Assembly: GCA_028694795.1 (NCBI GenBank)
Contig: JAQVKF010000002.1
Span: 1-58,287, forward strand
Direction of reading: 5' to 3'
Length of the DNA: 58,287 nt
Source: Thermoguttaceae bacterium
GTDB taxonomy: Bacteria > Planctomycetota > Planctomycetia > Pirellulales > Thermoguttaceae
The notes under the pieces: model-generated
Told to the model about the DNA's origin: nothing
What the model saw: the letters and a program-made list of their open reading frames with translations, nothing else
Database searches by the model: none
Translations under genes and position numbers: made by a program
Part shown: piece by piece, positions 1-9,118 of the stretch
Numbering within the stretch: the stretch's first letter is position 1
Layout: each line of letters opens with the position of its first letter

Positions 1-691
1 GTAGTGTTAAGATGAGCAGGTCCCATCGAAATGACGCAGGTTGCGGTACGGGGAGTTCCTGACGTTTGACCTCCAAATGGCCTGTTTGGGATTGCCCCGT
101 TGGCAGTGGTAATGGTGAGTTGGAAAGCGTGTCTGAGGCGTTATCCATAATCATTTCCCAAAAGGCGAAGGTCCAAAAGAATATAAAGACGTATGTCCCT
201 TACGTTCGACATCTACGATATATGGGTTTAACTTAAAATACGACGAGTACACAACCCGAAGCATTGTTGCGGTGCAAAACCATGAACGTACACCCAAATA
301 TCGTGCGAATAAGCATATCAGGATTCAAGTTATTATGCTTTATCGGTTTCGATTTTTCAACCATTGGGGCATGAAGTTCCCGCTCAATTGGTGCCGAAAT
401 GTAGGTAGCAATTGATATGAGAATAGATTCGATGATGCCCCAGAGTGATCGACTCTACTTGCTGGGGAGATACGGTGACAGCCATATCGCAAATGGCGAT
501 GCAGAGGATACTACGAGTCAGTTATGGTGTAGATTGCGTTTCAGAATAGATTCGACCCCACACAAGGCAAGCGAATATTTTCGTCCCATGCCTCGTTTAT
601 GATATCGAATCATGGTGAAATCTGGAGCCGAGTCGTGCCAACCGAACGGGGCCGTACGATCGTCAGCTCCGTAGGGAGCTGTGACCGGTAG
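1..691. other. Intergenic/edge region, no gene recognised
   Basis: This is the left edge of the window. Frames entering from position 1 on the plus strand hit stops within about 60 bases. The only tracked ORF (417-602, 61 aa) has low-complexity translation with no recognisable motif and no convincing ribosome binding site. The right end holds the hairpin downstream of mnmG listed separately. I see no RNA gene here. Confidence 0.5.
664..681 (-). terminator. Perfect 7-bp hairpin just after mnmG
   Basis: CAGCTCC-GTAG-GGAGCTG forms a perfect 7-bp stem with a 4-nt loop, 10 bases past the mnmG stop on the minus strand. There is no T-tract after it, so it is at best a weak or factor-assisted 3' end. 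Confidence 0.35.
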
Positions 692-2593
692 TTATGCTTC
701 ATCCGGAGCATGAGCCTCATGAGGCGGTTCCTGTTGGAGGTGTTCGAGGCCAATCCGTACAACCATCAGATCCGCTGGTGTAATCCCGGGAATACGCAGT
801 GCCTGTGCAAAATTCCACGGATGTACACGATTCAATTTTTCACACGCTTCCGATCGTAAATGTCGAATCGTACGGTAATCGGTTTCGTGTGGAAGAAGTA
901 TTTTTCCATGCTTTTCCATCGCCACCACTTCACGATTTTCTCGGTCAATATATCCGGCGTATTTGGCGTCAATCAAAATCGAATCCATGACACGCGATGT
1001 CACGGTTTTTAATTCGGGACAAATTTCCATTAGCTTTTCCGCCGTCACTTCTGGACGCCTACTGATTTCCTCGAGCGAAAATCCTTCGTGTCGTTGTGTT
1101 TGCAATAGAGTTTTAGCGCATTGGATATCCGCCTCTTTTTGCTGAAATTTGGTCCATCTTGACGTTTCAACGACACCCAACTTATATCCCAATGGCGTCA
1201 ACCGCCGATCGGCGTTATCCTGCCGCAATCGCAATCGATGTTCCGCGCGACTGGTGAACATTCGATACGGCTCATCGACACCTCGAGTGATCAAATCGTC
1301 GATCATCACTCCGATATAGGCCTGGTCGCGTGTAAAAACGAGAGGCGATTTGCCAGCCAACGCGAGTGCGGCGTTCAAACCGGCGACCAATCCCAACGCC
1401 CCCGCCTCTTCATAACCGGTCGTTCCATTAAGTTGACCGGCGAGGTATAACCCTTGCACTGCCTTGGTTTCGAGCGTTGCCCAAAGCTGTTGCGGCGGCG
1501 CGTAATCGTACTCAATCGCGTAACCAAACCGCAAAAGTTCCGCTTTCTCCATACCTGGAATGGCGTGAATCATAGCTATTTGTACATCACATGGCAGACT
1601 TGTAGAAATACCATTCACGTATAATTCCTGTGTTCGACGTCCCTCCGGTTCGAGAAAAACCTGGTGTCGCGTTTTTTCACGGAATCGCACGACTTTCGTT
1701 TCGATTGAAGGACAATAACGCGGACCAGTGGACATAATTTGACCTGTGTACATCGGTGCACGGTCCAGATTGTCCATAATAATCTGATGTACATGTTCGT
1801 TTGTCCATGCGATCCAGCAGGGCACTTGCGTCGAGTCAATCCAATCATTCAGGAAAGAAAACGGTTCCGGCGGATTGTCACCGCCATGTTCTTCAAACCG
1901 CGATAAATCAACACTGCGCATGTTAATTCGCATCGGTGTTCCGGTTTTGAAACGTTCGAGTTGAATGCCCGCACGTCGCAACGAATCGCTTATTCCCTCC
2001 GCCGGTTCGTCGCCGCTACGTCCACCCGGCATCCGCACATCACCATAATGCAACACGCCATGAAGGAATGTACCTGTACATAAAACTACCTTTTTGGCAG
2101 AATAAATCGAACCACTCCGCGTACGCACTCCAACCACGCGGCGTCGCTGTGGACGAGCGGTGGTGTTCGCCGCATCCTCGACATTTGCCGCGGAGTCGAA
2201 CGTCGGCTCGACCACCACTTCGATCACCTGTTCTTCGCGGAGGGTTAGATTCGGTGTGCATTCGCATTCATTTTTGACCCAGATGGCATATTCGCGGCGA
2301 TCTGCCTGTGCACGCGGTCCGTGCATAGCCGGGCCTTTGCTTCGATTGAGCATTCGGAATTGGATTCCATTCGCGTCAATGGCACGTCCCATGACGCCGC
2401 CCAACGCGTCGATTTCACGAACGAGATGACCTTTTCCCACGCCTCCAATTGCGGGATTACATGACATGCGAGCGATCGTATCGAGATTTCCCGTGAGCAG
2501 TGTGGTCCGTGCGCCCATTCTCGCGGCAGCCGCAGCTGCTTCCACACCGGCATGTCCAGCTCCGACCACCAACACATCAGCCTCGTACCGCAT
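692..2593 (-). CDS. mnmG: tRNA uridine-5-carboxymethylaminomethyl modification enzyme MnmG (GidA)
   Basis: FAD-dependent partner of MnmE that installs the (carboxymethyl)aminomethyl group on C5 of the wobble uridine in certain tRNAs. The 633-aa product starts MRYEADVLVVGAG, giving the dinucleotide-binding motif GAGHAG at residues 11-16. The family signature CNPAIGGVGKGHLVREIDAL and the C-terminal YAGYIDRE segment of the GidA-associated domain are present, and the length is normal. The ORF track extends 72 codons further upstream, but that part lies inside the ymdB gene in another frame and does not resemble MnmG. The ATG at 2593 has AAGGAG 10 nt upstream, which decides the start. It follows the phosphoesterase gene by 14 bases, so the two are probably co-transcribed. 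Confidence 0.97.
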   Translation of the reverse strand: MRYEADVLVVGAGHAGVEAAAAAARMGARTTLLTGNLDTIARMSCNPAIGGVGKGHLVREIDALGGVMGRAIDANGIQFRMLNRSKGPAMHGPRAQADRREYAIWVKNECECTPNLTLREEQVIEVVVEPTFDSAANVEDAANTTARPQRRRVVGVRTRSGSIYSAKKVVLCTGTFLHGVLHYGDVRMPGGRSGDEPAEGISDSLRRAGIQLERFKTGTPMRINMRSVDLSRFEEHGGDNPPEPFSFLNDWIDSTQVPCWIAWTNEHVHQIIMDNLDRAPMYTGQIMSTGPRYCPSIETKVVRFREKTRHQVFLEPEGRRTQELYVNGISTSLPCDVQIAMIHAIPGMEKAELLRFGYAIEYDYAPPQQLWATLETKAVQGLYLAGQLNGTTGYEEAGALGLVAGLNAALALAGKSPLVFTRDQAYIGVMIDDLITRGVDEPYRMFTSRAEHRLRLRQDNADRRLTPLGYKLGVVETSRWTKFQQKEADIQCAKTLLQTQRHEGFSLEEISRRPEVTAEKLMEICPELKTVTSRVMDSILIDAKYAGYIDRENREVVAMEKHGKILLPHETDYRTIRHLRSEACEKLNRVHPWNFAQALRIPGITPADLMVVRIGLEHLQQEPPHEAHAPDEA

Positions 2594-2607
2594 GAATCTT
2601 CTACTCC

Positions 2608-3423
2608 TTATTTCGCAACTAGGGTATCCTGACGCAGATGAAACCGTTCGATATGCTGAGCGTGACCGGTTTCCGCATCGACTTCGATGATTGCCCCACT
2701 CAATCGGACATCTTGTTTCGCCACCTCGAACCGCATCGGACACCCGGTTCGCATGACGGGGATTACCTGTTTTATTTGACTTCCGATGATACTTTCGTAC
2801 GGTCCACACATTCCAGCGTCGGTCAAAAACGCCGTGCCATTGGGAAAAATCCGCTCATCCGCCGTTTGAACATGGGTATGAGTTCCGATCACCGCCGAAA
2901 CACGCCCATCCAAATAGCGGCCCATCACCTGTTTATCGCTGGTTGCTTCGGCGTGGTAATCGACCAGTCGCACGACCACATCCGAAGGCAATGTCGCCAA
3001 CAGTCGATCCGCGGCAGCCAAAGGACAATCGACAGGATTCATGAAAGTTCGCCCTTGGAGATTGAGCACCGCGATACGGACGCCTGAGGCCGTGCGCACG
3101 ACGGTCATTCCACGACCTGGAGCTTCCGGTGGAAAATTCGCGGGACGAATGATCCGGATTTCTTCCGTAGCCAGCTCTAGGGTGGGAAAAATTTCTGAAC
3201 GACGCAAAGCATGGTCGCCTAGCGTGACCACATCGACTCCGGCACGAAGAAGCGATTCGAAGATTTTGGGTGAAATGCCTGAGCCGGACGCCGAGTTTTC
3301 CCCATTGACCACGACAAGATCCAAACCATACTCTTGGCGCAATCGCGGCATTTGCTGCGCGAGAAAATCACGCCCAGGTTGTCCAAAAAGATCGCCCAAA
3401 AAAAGTAATCTCACCGTACTCAT
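2608..3423 (-). CDS. YmdB-family (TIGR00282) metallophosphoesterase
   Basis: 271-aa protein of the calcineurin-like TIGR00282/YmdB family, which in Bacillus hydrolyses 2',3'-cyclic nucleotides and affects biofilm and RNA turnover. Motifs in order: LGDLFGQPGR (about residue 9), NGENSASGSG (about 40), the third metal-site block TLGDHALRR (about 67), VDYHAEATSDK, GTHTHVQTADE, and the closing DAGMCGPYESIIG typical of the family. The third block has GDH where Bacillus-type members have GNH, an Asn-to-Asp change at a ligand position. ATG start with an AGGGA-type site upstream. It precedes mnmG by 14 bp. The family call is secure; the substrate in this organism is not known. Confidence 0.9.
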   Translation of the reverse strand: MSTVRLLFLGDLFGQPGRDFLAQQMPRLRQEYGLDLVVVNGENSASGSGISPKIFESLLRAGVDVVTLGDHALRRSEIFPTLELATEEIRIIRPANFPPEAPGRGMTVVRTASGVRIAVLNLQGRTFMNPVDCPLAAADRLLATLPSDVVVRLVDYHAEATSDKQVMGRYLDGRVSAVIGTHTHVQTADERIFPNGTAFLTDAGMCGPYESIIGSQIKQVIPVMRTGCPMRFEVAKQDVRLSGAIIEVDAETGHAQHIERFHLRQDTLVAK

Positions 3424-3590
3424 GAGGTATTTCCCTTACTTTCACATTTCACGAACGAAAATACGCGAACGGTATCGGTGATTCCATGCGAGCAGCAACG
3501 AATTTCACCCATCTTAACCAGCGTGATTTCGCCGGAATGTCTTACTTCGGGCCCGGATTCTCACGACGGCGTCTTGTGGCTGGCTATCCC

Positions 3591-4229
3591 TTAAAATCCG
3601 AGGCTTTTTCGGAGTCGTGCCATACGTTCGTCCGGCGTTTCATCGACACGAATCAAATCGGGTGGTATCACCCGTTGACCGTAAATCCGCCCATAACGTT
3701 GGATCAATTCGGAACTATTCAATCGTAAAATTTCGAGCATCTCGCTGGGAGCGCCCCGTTGAATCCAATGTTTGCCCAACGCCTGAGCATACGCATCGAA
3801 ATTTTTCTGATTTGCACCATGGGCATAACAACGTCCTTTGAAACGACGAATATCACCGTTAAAATAGGGACTAATATGCAGTAATTCATGGATCACCGTG
3901 GTCAGCTTCTCTTCAAACGGGCAATCCCATAAACGCGGCAAATAAATCCGATAGATGTACAAATATTCGATTCCATCTGTACCATTAAGTGGTGGTATTC
4001 TCCACCGTTTTCCACGTCGGATGGTGATCGTCGCTCCCTTCTCAAACCGTAGCGGCGTGATGGAAGCAAAAACACCATATTCCCGATTGTTACGAGTTTG
4101 TGAAAAACTAAACGCGATTCGCCGTATGTCAATATAGGAAAAATGGGGGATGCGTTTCGAAATATCGTCGCAAAGGTCACGCATAAAACGAGTGATATCC
4201 CATCCCGATTGTTGCGATTTCGCACTCAT
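3591..4229 (-). CDS. Zincin-like putative metallopeptidase (HELLH)
   Basis: 212-aa soluble protein without signal peptide. Residues 114-118 are HELLH, followed by ISPYFNGDIRRF and a conserved-looking RCYAHG about 20 residues on, whose His could be a third zinc ligand. This pattern recalls the family described as putative phage metallopeptidases, but I cannot confirm the family without a profile search. It lies between rplQ (166 bp upstream) and ymdB (167 bp downstream) on the same strand, so it may be read with the ribosomal block. No phage genes surround it. The substrate is unknown; the call rests on the HExxH motif and its flanks. Confidence 0.7.
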   Translation of the reverse strand: MSAKSQQSGWDITRFMRDLCDDISKRIPHFSYIDIRRIAFSFSQTRNNREYGVFASITPLRFEKGATITIRRGKRWRIPPLNGTDGIEYLYIYRIYLPRLWDCPFEEKLTTVIHELLHISPYFNGDIRRFKGRCYAHGANQKNFDAYAQALGKHWIQRGAPSEMLEILRLNSSELIQRYGRIYGQRVIPPDLIRVDETPDERMARLRKSLGF

Positions 4230-4394
4230 CCGGCTATCCCCTACTCGTTTGTGTTCCTCTCATGGTGTGTTGCGATTTTCGTAGGCCTGTTTCCCATGGC
4301 TCCCGTTCATACGACAAAACGGATTCACCACGAAGATGAACCCGTTTTTCAGATCGTTGTTTCAGATCATGCGCGGTCAACTGGCGAAAAATGC

Positions 4395-5042
4395 TTACTC
4401 AGAGGCATTTTCCTTCGTTGCAGCTTCCGCGATGGCTTCTTCACTCACCATTTTGGCGGTTTCTGTCGCTTCCGGGGCTTCCACTTCAAACGCCGGCTTA
4501 GCCGACTTCGTGCTAACGCGGTCATTTTTACCGACGAATTCCAAAATCGCGCGCGTTCCACCATCACCCAAACGTGGCGTGGCTAAACGGAGAATACGGG
4601 TATAACCACCCGGACGCTCGGCAAAACGCTCGGCCAATTTCCCAAAAATAATACCGACGACTTCTTTATTGTGAAGCAGTTGCAGCACATTACGTCGCGC
4701 GGCGACCACAGGCGCGACCGCCTTACACCACTCCGCGCCCCGTTCCGACTTACGCCACGCCTTATACTCCGGCGTACCAAAATCGGCAGAAGGAAGCAAC
4801 GCATCTGCCGCCCGCATCGCGGGAAGGGCACGACGAGCCATCGTGATACAACGCTCCACCAACGGACGCACTTCTTTTGCCTTATCAATCGTCGTGATCA
4901 TGCGACCCGCGATCTTTGGATCTCCTGGCTCGTTGAACGTATCACGTTCCGTCAGGAAGAGCGAGCAGGCCAACGCACGCTGCAACGCGCGTTGATGCTT
5001 GGGATTACGACCAAATTTACGACCAGCCATACGATGTCTCAT
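4395..5042 (-). CDS. rplQ: 50S ribosomal protein L17, long form
   Basis: The N-terminus MRHRMAGRKFGRNPKHQRAL matches the L17 start, and GYTRILRLATPRLGDGGTRAILEFV is the C-terminal core of L17. At 215 aa it is much longer than the usual ~120 aa. There is an insertion of about 40 residues in the middle (around residues 75-115, ADALLPSADFGTPEYKAWRK and following) and a ~45-residue Glu/Ala-rich tail. It is the last ribosomal gene of the alpha-operon-like block, after rpoA as in most bacteria, but with a 326-bp spacer. ATG start. Confidence 0.95.
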   Translation of the reverse strand: MRHRMAGRKFGRNPKHQRALQRALACSLFLTERDTFNEPGDPKIAGRMITTIDKAKEVRPLVERCITMARRALPAMRAADALLPSADFGTPEYKAWRKSERGAEWCKAVAPVVAARRNVLQLLHNKEVVGIIFGKLAERFAERPGGYTRILRLATPRLGDGGTRAILEFVGKNDRVSTKSAKPAFEVEAPEATETAKMVSEEAIAEAATKENASE

Positions 5043-5368
5043 TTTTTACCATCCATTACTCAGGAAATTTCGGTATTTTCTCATCGCACCTATCGCGTGA
5101 AATACCGCCCGCTGAAACTTCTTATCATACACCCCAAGAAAAACGACATCCACACTTACCCGAAATCTTCACAACCCAGCTCACCTCGACTTGACAAATC
5201 GACCGTTCTCCTTGGGGAGGACGATATTTCCACCAAACGGATGTTCCAAACGCGAGTTGTTGTGCTTTCCAAAATACATCATTTTCCCGGATCGCATGCC
5301 GAAACGCGGCAATCAGCCAATGTCGGTCGTTCAGCAGCTCCAAACCGACATCGCCTTTATCAAATGAT
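5043..5368. other. Long rpoA-rplQ spacer (326 bp)
   Basis: In most bacteria rpoA and rplQ are a few tens of bases apart. Here 326 bases separate them. The ORFs that cross it (4671-5579 plus, 5125-5343 minus) have no recognisable product and the long one is antisense to rplQ and rpoA. No strong hairpin or T-tract was seen. Confidence 0.5.
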
Positions 5369-6334
5369 TTACTTCAACGACATACCCAAACGCAAACCTT
5401 CCGCGGCCAAACGTTCACGCACTTCGTTCAAAGTGGTTTCACCAAAATTACGCACTTCCAAAAGTTGGTCTTCATTGCGAGTCACCAGATCGCGGATGGT
5501 CACAATGCCTTCGGATTCCAAGCAATTCATCGCCCGGACGGAAAGGTTCAACGTCGAAAGTGGCAACAGGTATTTCTGATCAATTCCCTGCTCATTGCTC
5601 GTGGTACGGCCTTCCGCATGGACGCTCGCCCCCAATTCTTCGTACTGGACGAACGGGTTGAGGTGCTTACGAAGAATCTTCGCCGCTTCGACCAATGCCA
5701 TATCAGGACTAATCGAACCGTTGGTTCCGATCTCCAGAATCAAACGATCGTAATTCGTCTTCTGGCCGACACGTGTTTCCTCAACATCGTATCGTACCTT
5801 GGTGACCGGGCTGAACGCGGCATCCAATGGAATGACGCCAAATTCCTGCGTTCGCTGCATCTGCTCGGCGACAGGCACGTAACCACGACCATTCTCCACA
5901 ACCATCTCAGCGTGAAAACCGGCGTTCTCCGTCGTCAACGTCGCGATGAGAAGTTCTGGATTCAGAATCTCGATCTCACTGTCTGTCGTGATATCACCAG
6001 CACGTATCTCACCCACGCCGTCTTTATCAATGCGAATGATTCGCGGCTGCTCACTGTAACTCTTCACAATGACGGCCTTCGTATTCAATACGATATCAGT
6101 CACATCTTCCAGCACGCCTGGCAGCGAGGAGAACTCGTGCGTCGCACCCTCTAATCTCAGCCGTGTGATCGCACTGCCTTCCAGACTCGAAAGGAGAATA
6201 CGTCGCAGACTGTTACCAATCGTCACACCAAAACCACGTTCAAATGGTTCCGCTACAAAACGTCCCCACGTCGGGGTTACTTTCTCACAGGTAAGCTGAC
6301 TGGGCAGTTCCAGACCACGCCATCGAATACGCAT
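5369..6334 (-). CDS. rpoA: DNA-directed RNA polymerase subunit alpha
   Basis: 321-aa alpha subunit. The N-terminal dimerisation domain contains [23 protein letters not shown] (about residues 31-53), the central insert is typical, and the C-terminal domain (about residues 250-321) has [16 protein letters not shown] and [19 protein letters not shown], which bind UP-element DNA and activators. Length is normal. The start is supported by a GGAGG site 8 bases before the ATG. It follows rpsD by 80 bp and precedes rplQ. Confidence 0.98.
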   Translation of the reverse strand: MRIRWRGLELPSQLTCEKVTPTWGRFVAEPFERGFGVTIGNSLRRILLSSLEGSAITRLRLEGATHEFSSLPGVLEDVTDIVLNTKAVIVKSYSEQPRIIRIDKDGVGEIRAGDITTDSEIEILNPELLIATLTTENAGFHAEMVVENGRGYVPVAEQMQRTQEFGVIPLDAAFSPVTKVRYDVEETRVGQKTNYDRLILEIGTNGSISPDMALVEAAKILRKHLNPFVQYEELGASVHAEGRTTSNEQGIDQKYLLPLSTLNLSVRAMNCLESEGIVTIRDLVTRNEDQLLEVRNFGETTLNEVRERLAAEGLRLGMSLK

Positions 6335-6414
6335 ACGGAAACCTCCGTAAAAAGTCGAATATCTTCAAAAAACGGCCCAAACACAATGAAAATCTTTTCA
6401 AAACCCAGTCGATA

Positions 6415-7089
6415 CTACTTCGAGCAAAGCTCAAGAATCAATTGAATCTTCAGATCTGGTACCGAACAGTCGTCCATTCCCGGTTTACGAAGCACGTGAC
6501 CTACCGGGTCCTTGCTTTCGCCCAATCCCAAAAAGTCCGGAATATATTTCTGGCTTTCCACGAGCGTCATTTTGGTCTGTTCGACGAGCTTCACATTGGC
6601 CGTTTTGACCGCAATTTCATCGCCAGGTCGAACCAAGTAACTGGGAATGCTCATTCGGCGACCGTTCACCAAGACGTGACCATGACGCACGAGCTGACGC
6701 GCCTGCGCTCGTGATGCCGCAAAACCGAGACGGCTTACCACGTTGTCCAAACGCGATTCCAAAAGCATCATCAACGCATCGCCTGTATTGATTTTCATGC
6801 GTTCCGCCATCTTGAAATACTGACGGAATTGACGCTCTAAAACGCCATAAAAATTCTTCACTTTCTGCTTTTCACGAAGGTGAAGCCCATAGTCGGTCAC
6901 CTTACCGCGTCGCGCACCATGGACACCAGGCGCTGGACGCGGATGACGCATTTTAATCTTATCATTGCGATCGCCGCCGCGTGATTCCGAAAGCGCACAC
7001 TTGTCTGAATCACAACGAAGTCCCTTCAAATACAACTTGATGCCTTCACGACGGCACATACGACACACTGCATCTGTATTGCGAGCCAT
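6415..7089 (-). CDS. rpsD: 30S ribosomal protein S4, zinc-binding (C+) form
   Basis: 224-aa S4, a primary 16S rRNA binder in the small-subunit assembly pathway. Four cysteines at residues 9, 12, 26 and 31 (CRMC...CDSDKC) form the zinc-binding N-terminus of the C+ S4 type. RPAPGVHGARRGKVTDYGLHLREKQK and the S4 RNA-binding fold (LESRLDNVVSRLGFAASRAQARQLVRHGHVLVNG) follow. It is somewhat longer than usual because of a C-terminal ~25-residue extension after the IPDFLGL segment. It lies 80 bp before rpoA and 524 bp after rpsK. Confidence 0.97.
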   Translation of the reverse strand: MARNTDAVCRMCRREGIKLYLKGLRCDSDKCALSESRGGDRNDKIKMRHPRPAPGVHGARRGKVTDYGLHLREKQKVKNFYGVLERQFRQYFKMAERMKINTGDALMMLLESRLDNVVSRLGFAASRAQARQLVRHGHVLVNGRRMSIPSYLVRPGDEIAVKTANVKLVEQTKMTLVESQKYIPDFLGLGESKDPVGHVLRKPGMDDCSVPDLKIQLILELCSK

Positions 7090-7613
7090 TTTTTCCTCTT
7101 TTTAGGCGTTTTACCCCGGTTTTGTGCGATCAGACTTTTTTCAACCAGTGACTCACCGATTCGTCCACAATTCCGCCAAACTTCGGTTATCGTCCCCGAC
7201 GTTACCCGTTACGTTCTTTCGTAACACTCACGCCGTCGTCCTACCATAGCGATCCGCCGAATTCACTTCGTACCACCACATTCGCGCTATTACGTGTCAC
7301 GAAATCCGCAAAATGACTGCGTTACGAAATTACGGCACCGCGTTCGGGACGATTCCACACTTGACGGTATCGCAGGTCAGTGATAGGTCACTTCCCACGC
7401 ATCGGTTCCCGTCCGATCGCTATCGGAACCGAATGCTCGCTTATTTGACGATCAGGTCCACGTTACCCATTGGGAAAATTCCAACATCGCAACCTATTCG
7501 GACCCGCCAAAGTCATTTTCAATCTTATTCAGCAGAATAAGAGGTGGCTTCGTGACTTAAACCTGAGGTTTTACGTCCCAAGCCACCTACTCTACCCACC
7601 CGACACATCCAAA
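7090..7613. other. Long rpsK-rpsD spacer (524 bp)
   Basis: No convincing ORF. The rpsK-proximal part contains the two tandem hairpins described separately. The rest, which would be the rpsD leader on the minus strand, has no obvious coding bias. A leader with autoregulatory structure is possible (S4 regulates its own operon in other bacteria), but I cannot identify a known S4 leader fold by eye. Confidence 0.5.
7524..7588 (-). promoter_or_regulatory. Two tandem hairpins downstream of rpsK / upstream of rpsD
   Basis: On the minus strand, 26 bases after the rpsK stop, AGGTGGCTT pairs with AAGCCACCT (9 bp perfect, plus positions 7542-7550 and 7580-7588), enclosing a smaller AAACC/GGTTT hairpin. 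Directly next to it CTTATTC-TGCT-GAATAAG (7524-7541) is a second perfect 7-bp hairpin. Neither is followed by a clear T-run. They could be an attenuator, an RNA-processing site or part of a ribosomal-protein leader. Confidence 0.5.
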
Positions 7614-8003
7614 CTACACACGACGACGCTTCTTAGGACGGCAACCGTTGTGCGGCAACGGCGTTACATCCTCGATTGACTTGACGACCAAACCGGCCTG
7701 CTGCAGAGCGGTGACCGCGCTTTCACGACCACTTCCAGGTCCCTTCACACGCACTTCCACTTCACGAACGCCAAATTTGATCGCCTTCTCAGCGGCTTGC
7801 TGAGCGGCCATCTGACCCGCGAACGGCGTACTCTTACGGCTTCCCTTGAATCCGCTCGTACCCGACGTGGACCAGCAGAGCGTATCGCCCTTCGAATCTG
7901 TAATCGTGACCGTGGTGTTGTTGAACGTCGCACAAATATGGGCGACACCGGCTGAAACATTACGACGCGTCTTACGTCGTGACGATGCTGTTGATTTTGC
8001 CAC
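7614..8003 (-). CDS. rpsK: 30S ribosomal protein S11
   Basis: 129-aa S11, a platform protein of the 30S subunit. The core [46 protein letters not shown] and the end [16 protein letters not shown]...[18 protein letters not shown] are diagnostic. The ORF track begins at codon 8078, but the homologous region begins at [14 protein letters not shown] with a GTG start at 8003, preceded by TTGGAG at 10 nt; the upstream 25 residues do not look like S11. Stop to rpsD start is 524 bp. Confidence 0.97.
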   Translation of the reverse strand: MAKSTASSRRKTRRNVSAGVAHICATFNNTTVTITDSKGDTLCWSTSGTSGFKGSRKSTPFAGQMAAQQAAEKAIKFGVREVEVRVKGPGSGRESAVTALQQAGLVVKSIEDVTPLPHNGCRPKKRRRV

Positions 8004-8479
8004 GCTATATTTACTCCAACTGATGGTGTTTTCCCAGCAATTTGCAAAACACCCGATTGCTCGACTAGGTCGACGCAAACCTAACGATTCCCATCGCCGC
8101 GTTTGCGGGTTGCTTTCCTCACCGGATCCTCAGACACGTCCCTTCCGAAGCTGGTGTCCTACCCGATGGTGCCACAACACTCGAAGCGATCTCCTCACTT
8201 ATCACAATTCCCGACGCCTCTTGCCATACGCCGAATTGTTCTTTTGTGAACCGATTCGCTGGAATGAATCCGCGATTGGACACCAATCAAAACGACCTCT
8301 TCGTGTCATTCTGTCCTAAAATATCCAACGATCCATTCGATTTACACCCAAACGTGCATATTAAAGCGTTTATATCGATCACCAAGTGATATCGAACACG
8401 GTATCCTATGAACCACCGTAAACGCCCAATTCTTCTCAACACGTTTAAACTGTCAGACCCGCGCCTAACCCGCTCCGGA
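8004..8479. other. Long rpsM-rpsK spacer (476 bp)
   Basis: No gene seen; the ORFs here are short shadows. An ACAATTC/GAATTGT inverted repeat (8204-8210 and 8233-8239) is the only structure that stands out. The stretch separates genes that are normally nearly contiguous. Confidence 0.45.
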
Positions 8480-8863
8480 TTAACGCAAGTCCTTGACGCC
8501 CTTCTTACCGGCGACCGTCTTCTTCGGTCCCTTACGGGTACGAGCATTCGTCCGGGTCCGTTGACCACGTACCGGAAGACCTTTGCGGTGTCGTAAACCG
8601 CGATAGCACGCAATGTCACGCAGACGCGCGATGTTCTGATTCGTCTGACGACGAAGCTGACCTTCCACCACGTACTCGTTATCGAGAATCACCGCGATTT
8701 GAGCCACTTGATCTTCTCGAAGATCCTTCGCTCGGACTTGAGGATCAATTCCTACTTTTTGACATAACTCACGCGCGACTCGCGGACCTACTCCGTAGAG
8801 GTACGTCAGCGAGATCACCGTCGGCTTGTTAGCCGGGATATCCACACCTAATAGACGCGGCAT
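8480..8863 (-). CDS. rpsM: 30S ribosomal protein S13
   Basis: 127-aa S13 at the head of the small subunit, contacting the P-site tRNA and 5S/L5 bridge. MPRLLGVDIPANKPTVISLTYLYGVG at the start and CYRGLRHRKGLPVRGQRTRTNARTRKG near the end are the S13 signatures. Normal length, ATG start. It lies 141 bp downstream of rpmJ, the usual rpmJ-rpsM order of the alpha operon. Confidence 0.98.
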   Translation of the reverse strand: MPRLLGVDIPANKPTVISLTYLYGVGPRVARELCQKVGIDPQVRAKDLREDQVAQIAVILDNEYVVEGQLRRQTNQNIARLRDIACYRGLRHRKGLPVRGQRTRTNARTRKGPKKTVAGKKGVKDLR

Positions 8864-9004
8864 ACCAGAAACCTCCGCTCTGCTTCCGATTACATCATCC
8901 AGTCACTTCCAGACGCTGTGGACCTTCCACCGCTTCTGATCGCTGAACTGCCGCACATGATGTAACCGCTGTTACAATAAATAGTTACGCTCGAACTTGG
9001 CACA

Positions 9005-9118
9005 TCAGCCCTGACGCTGTTTGTGCTTTGGATTCGAACAAATGATGTAAACCGTCCCACGACGGCGCACCACCTTGCAGCTCTCACAGATCCGCTTGAT
9101 GCTTGCACGAACTTTCAT
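9005..9118 (-). CDS. rpmJ: 50S ribosomal protein L36
   Basis: 37-aa L36, [20 protein letters not shown]..., with zinc ligands C11, C14, C27 and H32 (C+ form). The ORF track places the start 38 codons upstream, but the ATG at 9118 has GAGG 7 nt upstream and matches the universal L36 start. It is the first gene of the minus-strand ribosomal block; the promoter must lie in the 879-bp region before it. Confidence 0.97.
   Translation of the reverse strand: MKVRASIKRICESCKVVRRRGTVYIICSNPKHKQRQG

Noticed and set aside
2594-2809. 72-codon N-terminal extension of mnmG
   Set aside because: It lies in the ymdB gene and does not resemble MnmG; a good ribosome binding site precedes the inner ATG.
4671-5579. 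302-codon plus-strand ORF
   Set aside because: It is antisense to rplQ and rpoA, has no recognisable domain, and its composition (many R, T, S, H) is that of a shadow frame.
5465-6154. 229-codon plus-strand ORF
   Set aside because: Fully antisense to rpoA, no ribosome binding site or motif.
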